Shown here: one piece after another, positions 33,615-41,681 of the stretch
Layout of the letters: each line of letters begins with the position of its first letter
Numbering within the stretch: the first letter of the stretch is position 1
Origin: PNON01 sp964387025
GTDB taxonomy: Bacteria > Chloroflexota > Anaerolineae > Anaerolineales > Anaerolineaceae
Reading direction: 5' to 3'
Length of the DNA stretch: 64,000 bases
NCBI GenBank assembly: GCA_964387025.1
Contig: CAYLUZ010000001.1
Span: 248,001-312,000, forward strand
Translations under genes and position numbers: made by a program
Notes under the pieces: model-generated
Seen by the model: only the letters and a program-made list of their open reading frames with translations
Database searches by the model: none
What the model was told of the DNA's origin: nothing

Positions 33615-33901
33615 TGATCAAACACCGGGGGTACTTTAAATTGCCGCTTTTCAGTTTTGGCGGCATTCTGGAGAACTTTATCTAACTCAAGCCCTGGAAT
33701 CGGGATATCCTCACGCAGCAGGCTTTCTGTGGGTAAAACGCTTGAGGTGGCGTCAATATCGCTGGTATCGACCTGTTGTAAATGCGATGCGTAATCCAGT
33801 ATTGCGGATAACTGTTCCCGGTAAAGCGCAAGTTCTTCTGCTGTGAGGGACAGTCGGGCAAGATCTGCAATATGGGAGACTTCATCAATCGTCAAGGCCA
33901 T
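33611..33901 (-). CDS. gatC: Aspartyl/glutamyl-tRNA amidotransferase subunit C
   Basis: Small 96-residue stabilising subunit of GatCAB. ALTIDEVSHIADLARLSLTAEEL, then LSAILDYASHLQQVDTSDID and LLREDIPIPGLELDKVLQNAAKTEKRQFKVPPVF follow the family pattern to the end. It is the first gene of a gatC-gatA pair and its promoter is of the leaderless kind, with an extended -10 6 nt before ATG and no Shine-Dalgarno. Confidence 0.94.
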   Translation of the reverse strand: MALTIDEVSHIADLARLSLTAEELALYREQLSAILDYASHLQQVDTSDIDATSSVLPTESLLREDIPIPGLELDKVLQNAAKTEKRQFKVPPVFDQ

Positions 33902-33907
33902 GAGGTA

Positions 33908-33916
33908 ATTATACCA
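33908..33916 (-). promoter_or_regulatory. Extended -10 leaderless promoter of gatC-gatA
   Basis: TGGTATAAT on the reverse strand, TATAAT at 33913-33908, then 6 nt and the gatC ATG at 33901. The extended -10 makes up for the lack of a clear -35. Confidence 0.55.
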
Positions 33917-33957
33917 ATGGTCAGCAGGTCTGCCTTGCGATTTGGTTTACTGGATTA

Positions 33958-35319
33958 TTATGGCAGCCATTGCAGGTTGTAAGCTTCCATCAGGATTTTC
34001 TCGCTGGTTCCTTTGGCCATACCCATCAACCATAATTCGCGGCCGCCGGTCAGTGAAGCCGTGTTGAATCGCAGATACGCCAGCAGATCGCCATTCGGGC
34101 TCCAGGAAAACCCGATGTGGTTATCCACCGGTGATTTAGTCAGTGGCCGCGGATTGGTTCCATCGCCATTCATTGCCCAAATTTGCCTGCCAGGCGTCCA
34201 ATTCTCTGCGTTGAGAAAGCGTCGCGCTAACACCAACTGGTTTCCGACCGGTGAAAAGGTCGGAAGCAGGTCCTCCATGCGGTTATCACTGGTAAGCTCG
34301 CTTGTTGTGCTTTTTTGGGGGTCATATAAGATAATCTGGCTGTAGTACAGCGGTGTATTTGCCTGCCCGGTAGAATAATTGATATCCGGCGCAGCATAGG
34401 TTGTACCATCAGCCGACCAGCTGCCGGGTTCGCCAGTGTCATTTGCCAGGCTGACTCGATGCCCGGTTGGGGGATAGTAGAACTGGAAAGCCATCGAAGT
34501 CTCGTCATAGAATGCCAGCCAACCTGTGGAAGACCAGGAAGGATCGCGGGTGGTATGATCTATTATGCCTGCCAGAACAGGCTCTCCTTCCGGTTTTCCG
34601 CCGGATAGTCTCTGCATCCACAAAGCAGGAGCCGTCCCGGAAGTGCCAGAACGATCAGCTTTGTGAAAGATCAGGGTGTTCAGGTCAGGCGATATGCGCA
34701 GTTGTGTACAAACTGCATTCGGACAGGTACTGATATCCTCCACGGATTGATCGAGCAGATTAAGTTTGCGGATGATACTGCCATCAGGTGCGAGAACCGC
34801 GGAGTAATAAAGTTGATGATCCGCTGTGATGGTGTAATCGAGGATTGACCCGGCATCAGTATCCAGTTTTGTGACCACCAACCCCTTGGGGTCGATCGAG
34901 TACACATCGCTGTGGGAGTTGTCGTCTAGTTGGAATAATAGCCAGGGATGACGGGTGGTGAATTGCCAGGTTCGTCCGGTGATGAGTGGTATTCCCAGGG
35001 TGGATTTTATCCCGGGTCGGACGGTCACCTTAACGATCTGGTCCTGATCCCAGGGAACGGAAGGAGTGAAAACCAGGGTGTTCCCGATCACCTGGAAGAT
35101 CCCCGTGGTGTTGGGGTCCATCACCAGGAGTTTTTCCACTCCCTCAGGTTTTATGGCTGTGGAAAAAGTGATCTGGATGGGCGAGTTTTGAAAAATATCT
35201 GTGGCATCCTGTTCCGGAAGGATGGATACGATCTTTGGGGTAAGCAGCCAGTATCCACCCGCTGCCAGTGCGGCTACGATTACCAGAATTATGATCACCA
35301 CGGTTCTTCGATCGATCAT
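33958..35319 (-). CDS. Membrane-anchored Ig-like plus WD40-like beta-propeller protein
   Basis: A 453-residue protein with an N-terminal hydrophobic anchor (residues 6-27) that probably places the rest outside the membrane. Residues 30-125 form a bacterial Ig-like domain of the SbsA/Big_5 kind (SILPEQDATDIFQNSPIQITFS, VIGNTLVFTPSVPW). From 130 to the end come PD40/WD40-like blades, with phrases such as DPSWSSTGWLAFY, LLPTFSPVGNQLVLARR and HIGFSWSPNGDLLAYLRF. Such TolB-like propellers bind proteins or glycans; no enzyme is implied. It is expressed from a TATAAT at 35350-35345 with GGAAGG before the start. Neighbouring gatC is 56 bp downstream. Confidence 0.8.
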   Translation of the reverse strand: MIDRRTVVIIILVIVAALAAGGYWLLTPKIVSILPEQDATDIFQNSPIQITFSTAIKPEGVEKLLVMDPNTTGIFQVIGNTLVFTPSVPWDQDQIVKVTVRPGIKSTLGIPLITGRTWQFTTRHPWLLFQLDDNSHSDVYSIDPKGLVVTKLDTDAGSILDYTITADHQLYYSAVLAPDGSIIRKLNLLDQSVEDISTCPNAVCTQLRISPDLNTLIFHKADRSGTSGTAPALWMQRLSGGKPEGEPVLAGIIDHTTRDPSWSSTGWLAFYDETSMAFQFYYPPTGHRVSLANDTGEPGSWSADGTTYAAPDINYSTGQANTPLYYSQIILYDPQKSTTSELTSDNRMEDLLPTFSPVGNQLVLARRFLNAENWTPGRQIWAMNGDGTNPRPLTKSPVDNHIGFSWSPNGDLLAYLRFNTASLTGGRELWLMGMAKGTSEKILMEAYNLQWLP

Positions 35320-35674
35320 TTATATGGATGCACCTTCCAATCAAATTATAGTAGCAAATTTAGCAGATGAGTGAACCTGTCGGAATCTAAAAAGTAGGAG
35401 CGAGGCATCCAAAATTCGGTTGTTTTGGAAGATAAGTAATAATCCACATGCTGCTCCCATACATAACCACGCCTGTAATTTCGAAGGAAGGGATTGCGAA
35501 GTATCCCGAAGAGAGAAATCTTATGCACAATTCATCAAGATTTCTCCTCCCTTCAGTCGTCGAAATGGCAGGAAGGAGACTGGCTGGTTCTTCTTTTTTC
35601 GATTCTCATTTTTTTAATTTCCTTTTCACAAAGCCCCTTGACATTAACGTAACGTTATAGTTTATACTGGGGAC
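35320..35674. other. 355-bp intergenic region with two promoters and a repeat-like element
   Basis: No gene that I can support. Left edge: TATAAT on the reverse strand at 35350-35345 for the propeller protein. Middle: a perfect 10-bp inverted repeat GAGAAATCTT (35513-35522) / AAGATTTCTC (35537-35546), followed by CTCCCTTCAGTCGTCGAAATGGCA, which (split as CTCCCTTCAGT and CGTCGAAATGGCA) resembles short intergenic repeats common in this kind of genome. Right edge: the merR promoter. Confidence 0.5.
35638..35668 (+). promoter_or_regulatory. MerR-type promoter with 19-bp spacer and central dyad
   Basis: TTGACA (35638-35643), exactly 19 bp, then TATACT (35663-35668). The spacer contains TAACGT-A-ACGTTA (35645-35657), a perfect 6-bp inverted repeat. 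A long spacer with a dyad is the hallmark of promoters twisted into shape by MerR activators. The ATG follows 6 nt after the -10, so the mRNA should be leaderless. This predicts self-activation. Confidence 0.8.
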
Positions 35675-36421
35675 ATGTTTACTGTAAAGCAGCTTTCCAA
35701 GATGGCAGGCATCACTCCACGCACTCTGCACTACTACGACGAGATCGGCCTCCTCAAGCCGTCCCGGGTCGGCGATAACGGCTATCGCTTCTACGGGGAT
35801 GAAGCGCTGCTAAGTTTGCAGCAGATCTTGTTGTACCGCGAGCTGGACATGCCGCTGGAAGACATCAAAAAGATCTTAGGACGCCGGAGCTTTGACGTGT
35901 TGACCGCGCTCGAAAGCCACAAGGAGCAGCTTTACAAACGGATCATTAAAATGGAGCGGCTGATCACCACCGTCGAAGATACGATCCTGTATATGAAAGG
36001 AAAAAAGGAAATGAGCAAAAAACAATTATTCGAACCCTTCAGCGAAGAACAACAGGCTGAATACGAAAAAGAAGCCATGCAAAAGTACGACCCCGAGGTG
36101 GTGAAAGCCTCGAACCGAAAATGGAAAAGCTATACCAAAGAGGAAAAACAGCGCATTGGCGAGGAAGGCGATGCCGCCTATCGTGAGATTGTTGCAGCCA
36201 TCCCGTTTGGACCGGCATCCAAAGAGGCACAGACGGGGGTGGATCACTGGCGCAAACATATGGATTACTTCTGGACGCCCAGCCCGGAACAGTTGGTGGG
36301 ACTGGCACATCTGTATAACGATGATCCGCGTTTCAAAGCCAACTTTGACAAGATCGATCCGCGCCTGGCAGAGTTCATGCTTGCATCAGTGACCGAGTAT
36401 GCTGCCCGGTTGAAAAAATAA
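35675..36421 (+). CDS. MerR-family regulator with TipAS effector domain
   Basis: A 248-residue TipAL-like transcription activator. Residues 1-70 are the MerR winged helix (VKQLSKMAGITPRTLHYYDEIGLLKPSR), 75-110 the dimer coiled coil, and 115-248 a TipAS domain (SEEQQAEYEKEAMQKYD, then VDHWRKHMDYFWTPSPEQLVGLAHLY). TipAS domains bind thiopeptides and other amphipathic drugs and switch on multidrug responses in other bacteria. The promoter with a 19-bp spacer just upstream is of the kind MerR proteins activate, so self-control is likely. A terminator-like hairpin follows the gene. No efflux pump gene is adjacent. Confidence 0.9.
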   Translation: MFTVKQLSKMAGITPRTLHYYDEIGLLKPSRVGDNGYRFYGDEALLSLQQILLYRELDMPLEDIKKILGRRSFDVLTALESHKEQLYKRIIKMERLITTVEDTILYMKGKKEMSKKQLFEPFSEEQQAEYEKEAMQKYDPEVVKASNRKWKSYTKEEKQRIGEEGDAAYREIVAAIPFGPASKEAQTGVDHWRKHMDYFWTPSPEQLVGLAHLYNDDPRFKANFDKIDPRLAEFMLASVTEYAARLKK

Positions 36422-36447
36422 GTAACAATTTAGTTAAATGTAGATCT

Positions 36448-36485
36448 GAAGTCCCGGTGAGTTTTCCACGGGACTTCTCCATTTT
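36448..36485 (+). terminator. Candidate terminator after the TipAL-like gene
   Basis: 9-bp stem GAAGTCCCG (36448-36456) / CGGGACTTC (36469-36477) with a 12-nt loop, then TCCATTTT. The T run is weak. Confidence 0.6.
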
Positions 36486-36510
36486 CCAGTTTCGATTCTC
36501 TGGTTTACCT

Positions 36511-36516
36511 TATAAT
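36511..36516 (+). promoter_or_regulatory. -10 box giving a leaderless start for 36524-37129
   Basis: TATAAT at 36511-36516, 7 nt before ATG 36524, with no Shine-Dalgarno. No clear -35. Confidence 0.45.
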
Positions 36517-36523
36517 TATCTGC

Positions 36524-37129
36524 ATGGACCTTTCATTTTTGTGGATCATCTTCGCCATGGCGGATTACGGGGTACTGCATTCCCTGCTGGCTTCGAACCA
36601 GGTCAAAAATAACATCGAAAGGCTGAATCCCGCATTCTATGCCCGTTATTACCGGTTGATCTATAACTTTATCGGATTTGTCACCCTCATCCCTGCCGGG
36701 CTGCTGGTGGTAATCCTGCCGGACAAGCCACTGTACAATATTCCATACCCTTTCATAATGATTACATTAATGGTGCAGGGATTAGCCGGTCTGGGGGCGC
36801 TGGTTGTTTTGAGTGGAACCGGGACCGGATCGTTCCTGGGGTTGAACCAGCTCATGGGTATGAACGAAGGACCGGGTCGCCTAAAAACCGATGGATTCTA
36901 CCGTTACATGCGCCACCCGCTCTACACCCTCAGCCTGGTCATCATCTGGCTGCTGCCGTGGATGACGGTCAACCGCCTCGCCTTCATTGCCTCGGCCACG
37001 GCTTACCTGCTGATCGGCGCAATATTTGAAGAACGGAAAATGCTGCAGGAATTCGGCGAGGAATACGCCCGCTATAAAGCAGCCACTCCCATGTTCATTC
37101 CCGATATCCAAAAAATCCTGGAGAAGTAA
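36524..37129 (+). CDS. Isoprenylcysteine-methyltransferase / NnrU-like membrane protein
   Basis: A 201-residue polytopic membrane protein with about five hydrophobic helices. The end has YRYMRHPLYTLSLVIIW, FEERKMLQEFGEEYARYKAATPMFIP, which are the SAM and lipid-facing motifs of ICMT/PEMT-type methyltransferases (RHPxY and EE-x-x-x-x-Y). Bacterial members methylate lipids or small molecules, mostly undefined. It sits after the MerR/TipAL gene with its own leaderless-type promoter. A short orf resembling the start of ComEC begins 12 bp after it. Confidence 0.8.
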   Translation: MDLSFLWIIFAMADYGVLHSLLASNQVKNNIERLNPAFYARYYRLIYNFIGFVTLIPAGLLVVILPDKPLYNIPYPFIMITLMVQGLAGLGALVVLSGTGTGSFLGLNQLMGMNEGPGRLKTDGFYRYMRHPLYTLSLVIIWLLPWMTVNRLAFIASATAYLLIGAIFEERKMLQEFGEEYARYKAATPMFIPDIQKILEK

Positions 37130-37140
37130 CAGGAACCGTT

Positions 37141-37215
37141 ATGCCTTTCCTGTGGATCGCCCTAACCTTCATCGCCGGCATCACCCCAACGAAGGAGGGA
37201 TGCGATCTGACGTAG
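37141..37215 (+). pseudogene. Probable comEC N-terminal remnant
   Basis: A 24-codon frame with AGGA just upstream encodes MPFLWIALTFIAGITPTKEGCDL and stops. The first 14 residues look like the start of a ComEC/Rec2 DNA-uptake channel (short, hydrophobic L-W-x-A-L-x-F-I-A-G-I). Similarity ends at about 37183, where repeat copy 2 appears to begin. I read it as the stub of a gene lost at the repeat edge. It could also be a chance frame. Confidence 0.35.
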
Positions 37216-37235
37216 TCGGGGTGCAACCCCCCCCA

Positions 37236-37318
37236 TTCGTGCCGATGTGTGCGAAGCCTCCTGATAGTGTAGCAAAGCGGAAAGGACCTCACCGCGCTAT
37301 TTGACCACAAGGTCTCCA
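37236..37318. repeat. Degenerate dispersed repeat, copy 2
   Basis: Ordered blocks shared with 9084-9170: TTCGTGCCGATGT (37236-37248), GTAGCAAAGCGGA (37269-37281), TTTGACC (37300-37306) and AAGGTCTCCA (37309-37318). A GTCGGGGTGCAACCCC palindrome-like stretch lies just before it. The element may start as early as 37184. Confidence 0.5.
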
Positions 37319-37392
37319 GGATTGCATTTGGCATTCCCCATCGATATACTAAAATCAATATCGGAGTCTGGAAATTGATCAGGGAGGGAACT

Positions 37393-40035
37393 ATGGGTCT
37401 ATTACTCTTTCGCCGTTTTACCATAATCTCTATTGTCATGCTCCTGGTTTGCACATCTTTCATATCAGCGGATGCTACGACCGTCATTGAAAAGAAGGTG
37501 GGCGTAGTCTTTATCATCAACTCCGCTCCATTCTGTGCCAGCGGGGGCCCGTGTGAATTATCTCCCAGAATATCGGGTCTTATCCCGAATGTCCTTCCTC
37601 CAAGGGCCACGCCTGCCCATTACATCAACCTGCTTAACTACACCATGACAGATTACATACAGAAGGCGTCTTACGGGGTCTCCCATTTGACTTTTGAGGC
37701 CATCCTGAACCCGGATGGGCCGGATGGATGGTTCGAAGCACCGCATACCATGGAAGAATACCTCCTGACAAATTCTGAAATCGTTGTTAATGACGCTGTT
37801 CAATTGGCGTATTCCGCAATCGGTTCTGAGGTTCAACAATATGAAATCTTAATGGTAGTGGAAAACATTCAAAGCCAGTTCGGGTTCACCGCCGGTTGCA
37901 GGGTTTATGATCCAGGGGAATACGTCACCTGCCCGGTGATGGCTGGCGGAATTCAATTGGATATTGCACGGCTCTCCGTCGGGGAGCATCAGGATGATGA
38001 GAGCTTCCTTGAGGTGGTCGGGCATGAATTAGGCCACGTACACGGCCTGCCGCATGTCAGGATGGGACCGTACGACATAGTCGGCAATAGTGATGTGCTG
38101 ACCCATTATGGTGGTTGGTCAAAGGTGTATGCCGGCTGGCTCAAGGGGTACTCCGATTTTCCGATATGCACCCAGGGAACCTGCGAAGAACAGGTAACGC
38201 TGGACCCGCTGGAGCGGCAGGGCAGCTCTAATGTTTTGCGCTTTCCCTTCACAAACAGCACGTCAGTGAAGGAATTTATCGGGCACTACGTCGAATGCCG
38301 GGCAAAAATCGATTTCGATACTAATATCCCGAAAGCCGGTGTGGTCATTTCCTCAGTGGACGCCTTGAATAACCCGGGCTTACCGGCAGAAGCCGTTTTC
38401 ACACACGGCGGTGGACCGGATGATTTTACCAATGTTGCTCTTTCTCCCGGGGAAACCTGGGTAGATGTGGCAAACAAACTGTCCATCAACTATATCTCAA
38501 GCGATTCCGTCAACAGATGCACGGTCAAGGTAAAACAGGGAGAGATCACAGCCCCGGATTTGGTGATCCGCATGTATGAACCCGATGCCGAAAACAATCC
38601 GACCAATGGGTATTATTCCAGGGATATCTGGATCGACAGTCAGCAGAATGGTTGGGATGCATACACGGATACAACTTTCAACGGCGAAGGGGGGCAGGGT
38701 GCGCCAACTGGATATGGAGATACATTCTGGGCTAACCATGAGAATAGAATAAAGTTCAGGCTTCGGAATAGCGGGTATGGAAAAGCGGAGGATGTGCTGG
38801 TGAATGTGTATGTCCGTCAACCCCTGTCCGTGACCGTTCCCGGGATTAATTGCCCGAAGACCTTTGAGAAGGCGGATGAATTGGTCGGCAGCGTCCTCAT
38901 CGATAAACTTGACAAGGGGGAGGTTTACTATGGATCGGTTCCCTGGACTCCAACTACGAACACTGCGGCCCTGGTGACAGTAGATATCCAAGGGGTGCCT
39001 GGTGAGATCACCTGGCGCAACAATACAGCCAAGGAGGCTTACTCTCCGAATGCCGGACAGCAGTTGACTCTTAGCACGGGAAATGCAGGAGCCGTATTCA
39101 TCTCCCAGTTTTCCCACGAAAACTTATACATACTCGCGAACAATGACTGCCACTATGACCTTCCCATCTGGATGAACCCATTCGTAATCGATGAGAAGTT
39201 CAAAGGGGTGTGGCAAATGGAAATCTCCGGTTTACAGGGTATCGTACAACCCGGGGAGGAAAGCGAATATGAATTGCGAAGCATGCCCCCACCGGATGCC
39301 AAACCGGGAGATTGCGTCGACATGGGAGTGGTGGTCAGCACAATGATGGATGACCTTATTGCTCCGGTCGATGGATTCACCTTCCGCAGCTGCGTGGTCC
39401 AGGCAGCACAGCTAACCTGCAAGCCTAATAGAACCAATGTAGAACCCGGACAGGGGATTGTTATTGATGGAAAGCTATCCCCGGCCACTACCCGAGCGAA
39501 GATAGCGCTGGAATATACCCAACCGGACGGGAAGAAGATCATTGGGAATGCCGACCTGGGTACATCCGGTGCCTACAGGCATAATCTAACGGTGCAGCTA
39601 GCCGGAAAATGGCAGGTGAAGGCATTCTGGCAGGGGAATGATTCGCTTGCCCCGGCAGAATCGGATGTATGCACCTTCGAAGTGAAATTTTCCAACCCGG
39701 AATTCACACTGGACTATGACTCTAATTGCCGTTCCGGTCCAGGAAAGGATTACCCTGTGATCACCTCTGGCCGCAAAGGTGACGTCATAAGGGTCGATGC
39801 GCGAGATGAGGGTAGCCGCTGGCTGTATGGTACTGTGCTCGGCGCAAAATGCTGGCTGTCGGCATCGTTGGGTCAGCTCAATATGGATATCAATGATCTC
39901 CCTGTCCGCCAGGCTCCAGCCAAACCAACCCCCACAACATCTTTTTGCCAGACATTATCTACTCAAAGTCAGTGTTTACGCTTCAAGAACAAATGTCAAT
40001 GGGTCATCCCCGGTGGCTCCTGTTTGCCAAAATAA
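37393..40035 (+). CDS. Secreted metzincin-like zinc metalloprotease with C-terminal SH3b domain
   Basis: An 880-residue exported protein. Signal peptide 1-28 (MGLLLFRRFT, then hydrophobic, ending ISADA). The catalytic domain has HELGHVHGLPH at 211-221 (HExxHxxGxxH, three zinc His) after an N-terminal region of about 200 residues. The downstream DIVGNSDVLTHYGGWSK has the place of the Met-turn but shows Leu rather than Met. Residues 420-760 are beta-rich (CARDB-like and Ig-like segments). An SH3b-like domain follows at about 785-850 (SGPGKDYPVI, CWLSASLG), then a Cys-rich tail. Closest known style is M11/M6-like secreted proteases. ATG 37393 has GGGAGGG upstream. It stands alone after repeat copy 2. 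Confidence 0.75.
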   Translation: MGLLLFRRFTIISIVMLLVCTSFISADATTVIEKKVGVVFIINSAPFCASGGPCELSPRISGLIPNVLPPRATPAHYINLLNYTMTDYIQKASYGVSHLTFEAILNPDGPDGWFEAPHTMEEYLLTNSEIVVNDAVQLAYSAIGSEVQQYEILMVVENIQSQFGFTAGCRVYDPGEYVTCPVMAGGIQLDIARLSVGEHQDDESFLEVVGHELGHVHGLPHVRMGPYDIVGNSDVLTHYGGWSKVYAGWLKGYSDFPICTQGTCEEQVTLDPLERQGSSNVLRFPFTNSTSVKEFIGHYVECRAKIDFDTNIPKAGVVISSVDALNNPGLPAEAVFTHGGGPDDFTNVALSPGETWVDVANKLSINYISSDSVNRCTVKVKQGEITAPDLVIRMYEPDAENNPTNGYYSRDIWIDSQQNGWDAYTDTTFNGEGGQGAPTGYGDTFWANHENRIKFRLRNSGYGKAEDVLVNVYVRQPLSVTVPGINCPKTFEKADELVGSVLIDKLDKGEVYYGSVPWTPTTNTAALVTVDIQGVPGEITWRNNTAKEAYSPNAGQQLTLSTGNAGAVFISQFSHENLYILANNDCHYDLPIWMNPFVIDEKFKGVWQMEISGLQGIVQPGEESEYELRSMPPPDAKPGDCVDMGVVVSTMMDDLIAPVDGFTFRSCVVQAAQLTCKPNRTNVEPGQGIVIDGKLSPATTRAKIALEYTQPDGKKIIGNADLGTSGAYRHNLTVQLAGKWQVKAFWQGNDSLAPAESDVCTFEVKFSNPEFTLDYDSNCRSGPGKDYPVITSGRKGDVIRVDARDEGSRWLYGTVLGAKCWLSASLGQLNMDINDLPVRQAPAKPTPTTSFCQTLSTQSQCLRFKNKCQWVIPGGSCLPK

Positions 40036-40276
40036 GTTAGTCTACTGAAAGGGACGAAATGTTGACGATAGTAGAGTCACTTTTTTGGGAGGATAGAATG
40101 AAGTCCCGAAGAATCAGAGTCACAACTCCGAAAAAACGATAGTTTGATATTGTAATTTGTTAATATTTGATTACAAAAGATATATAAAACCGAAACACTT
40201 GTATACTGGATTGAACAAACAATAATTAAACTTACCCCTACAAATCATCTTATACAGGAACCATAAAAGAGGTCCC

Positions 40277-41035
40277 ATGAGCACATTATCATACCAACAG
40301 AATACTCCTGCACCTAAAAAATCCAACAAGGTCTGGATCATTGTTGTGATCGTTTTGGTAGTCTTATGCTGCCTTTGTGTCGTTGTAGGTGTTGGCGGGT
40401 ATGCCGGCTTTCAATTACTGCAAAACAGCGGCACCGGGTTTGGAGAGATGTTTGAAAGTAATCCTTCGGGATCGGGAGAATTCAACGAACCCCAGGAAGA
40501 AATGTCCCCCGGATCAGAAGTGTCTCCCCAAGAGCCGCTTATCGAGCTTCCCAACCTGTTTGGGGTAGAGATGGGGGATGAAGTGCGCTGTGAACCATGC
40601 GGGTTTTCCTATAAAAAAGTTCCCGGTTACACATTTATTAATGACTGGGAGGTCATCACTACCATGACGGCCCCTGGCGCAGATGACAGAACTGGACCGG
40701 TTATAATACTCATAGGTGGTACACCATCCGAAGGGCTAACCCTTGATGACCTGATCAAGGCGATGAAAGACACAGAGCTCACTTACTCCAACCAGAAGAA
40801 CGTTAAAGTAAAAGGGGTAAGCGCGGTGAGTTTGGATGCCAGTGGCACGCTGGAGGGGGTTGAGGTAAAGGGCCGAAGTGTAGGCGGGTTGGTTAAACCA
40901 AATCAAATTTTCACGATCACAGCGTTTGCACCGGCTGATAAATGGGAGGAATTGCGTCCCTATTTTGAGGCTGTGTTGGATTCAATATCCTTTTTTGAGC
41001 CTGTACCTGTGCCAACAGAAACCGTGGAACCCTAA
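40277..41035 (+). CDS. Single-TM protein of unknown function
   Basis: A 252-residue protein I do not recognise. A short Pro/Lys N-terminus, one membrane segment at about residues 20-46 (KVWIIVVIVLVVLCCLCVVV), a Ser/Pro/Glu-rich linker (50-90) and an external domain 95-240 with CEPCGFSYKKVPGYTF and AADKWEELRPYFEAVLDSISF-like ending. The late part resembles the small sigma-factor-associated or PsbP-like domains used in many Gram-positive lipoproteins, but this is not secure. The gap before it (40036-40276) is AT-rich, with TATACT at 40202-40207 as a possible -10 and a 14-codon frame with a good ribosome site at 40098-40142. Confidence 0.6.
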   Translation: MSTLSYQQNTPAPKKSNKVWIIVVIVLVVLCCLCVVVGVGGYAGFQLLQNSGTGFGEMFESNPSGSGEFNEPQEEMSPGSEVSPQEPLIELPNLFGVEMGDEVRCEPCGFSYKKVPGYTFINDWEVITTMTAPGADDRTGPVIILIGGTPSEGLTLDDLIKAMKDTELTYSNQKNVKVKGVSAVSLDASGTLEGVEVKGRSVGGLVKPNQIFTITAFAPADKWEELRPYFEAVLDSISFFEPVPVPTETVEP

Positions 41036-41114
41036 CACGCAGGATGGCCAGCACAAGGGCAAAACACATGCGGTTGTAGGATTGATTTTACTGAAGACGA
41101 AAGCAAAAAATTTA

Positions 41115-41681
41115 TCAACCAGGCACAGGCCAGGTAACCCAGACCGGTTCAGCATTCCCGGGGATCACGCTGTATGCCTGCCCAAGATCCATCCCTCTTA
41201 TTTTGCAGATCACAGTAGCCAGGGCGAATCCATGCGAGGTGATCAGCACTGCACCTTCGGGGAACTGGCCGGCAATATCATCCATGGCAGCATACATGCG
41301 GGCTGCCACTTCACAGACCGTTTCCCCGCCAGGCGCACGCAAACCGGTCGGGTCTGCGGTACGCATTTCCCACAATCCGTTGTACTTTGCTCTCAGCACT
41401 TCCACCAGCTGTCCTTCCCACTCACCCTGGTTGATCTCCCGCAGGCGCAGGTCAACTTTGACCGGTGCTTTCAGAACTGCGGCAAGGATATCGGCTGTCT
41501 CTCTGGCCCTGATCAGGTCGCTGGAAAATATGGCTGAAAACGATTGGCCGCGCAATTGCCCGGCAAGGGCATGCGCCTGTACTTTCCCCACCGGATTGAG
41601 GGGTACATCGCTTTGACCCTGGTAGCGTCCTTCCAAATTCCAATCGGTTTGCCCATGCCGTATCAAACAAAAATGGGTCAT
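41115..41681 (-). CDS. Histidine phosphatase, likely glucosyl-3-phosphoglycerate phosphatase
   Basis: A 188-residue member of the histidine phosphatase superfamily. Catalytic His in CLIRHGQTDWN near residue 9, EINQGEWEGQ near 85 and second His in ITSHGFALAT near 149 are intact. Its ATG overlaps the stop of the glucosyl-3-phosphoglycerate synthase-like gene by 4 bp (ATGA). In mycobacteria the phosphatase of glucosylglycerate synthesis (GpgP) belongs to this same superfamily, so the coupling points to that role: removal of phosphate from glucosyl-3-phosphoglycerate. Other substrates are possible; the family is broad. Confidence 0.8.
   Translation of the reverse strand: MTHFCLIRHGQTDWNLEGRYQGQSDVPLNPVGKVQAHALAGQLRGQSFSAIFSSDLIRARETADILAAVLKAPVKVDLRLREINQGEWEGQLVEVLRAKYNGLWEMRTADPTGLRAPGGETVCEVAARMYAAMDDIAGQFPEGAVLITSHGFALATVICKIRGMDLGQAYSVIPGNAEPVWVTWPVPG

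Noticed and set aside
35448..35660. 70-residue forward frame before the MerR gene
   Set aside because: It reads through the inverted repeat and the merR promoter and has no ribosome site; composition is not protein-like.
37026..37304. 92-residue forward frame across the end of the methyltransferase gene and repeat copy 2
   Set aside because: It is an out-of-frame shadow of the real gene continued into repeat sequence.
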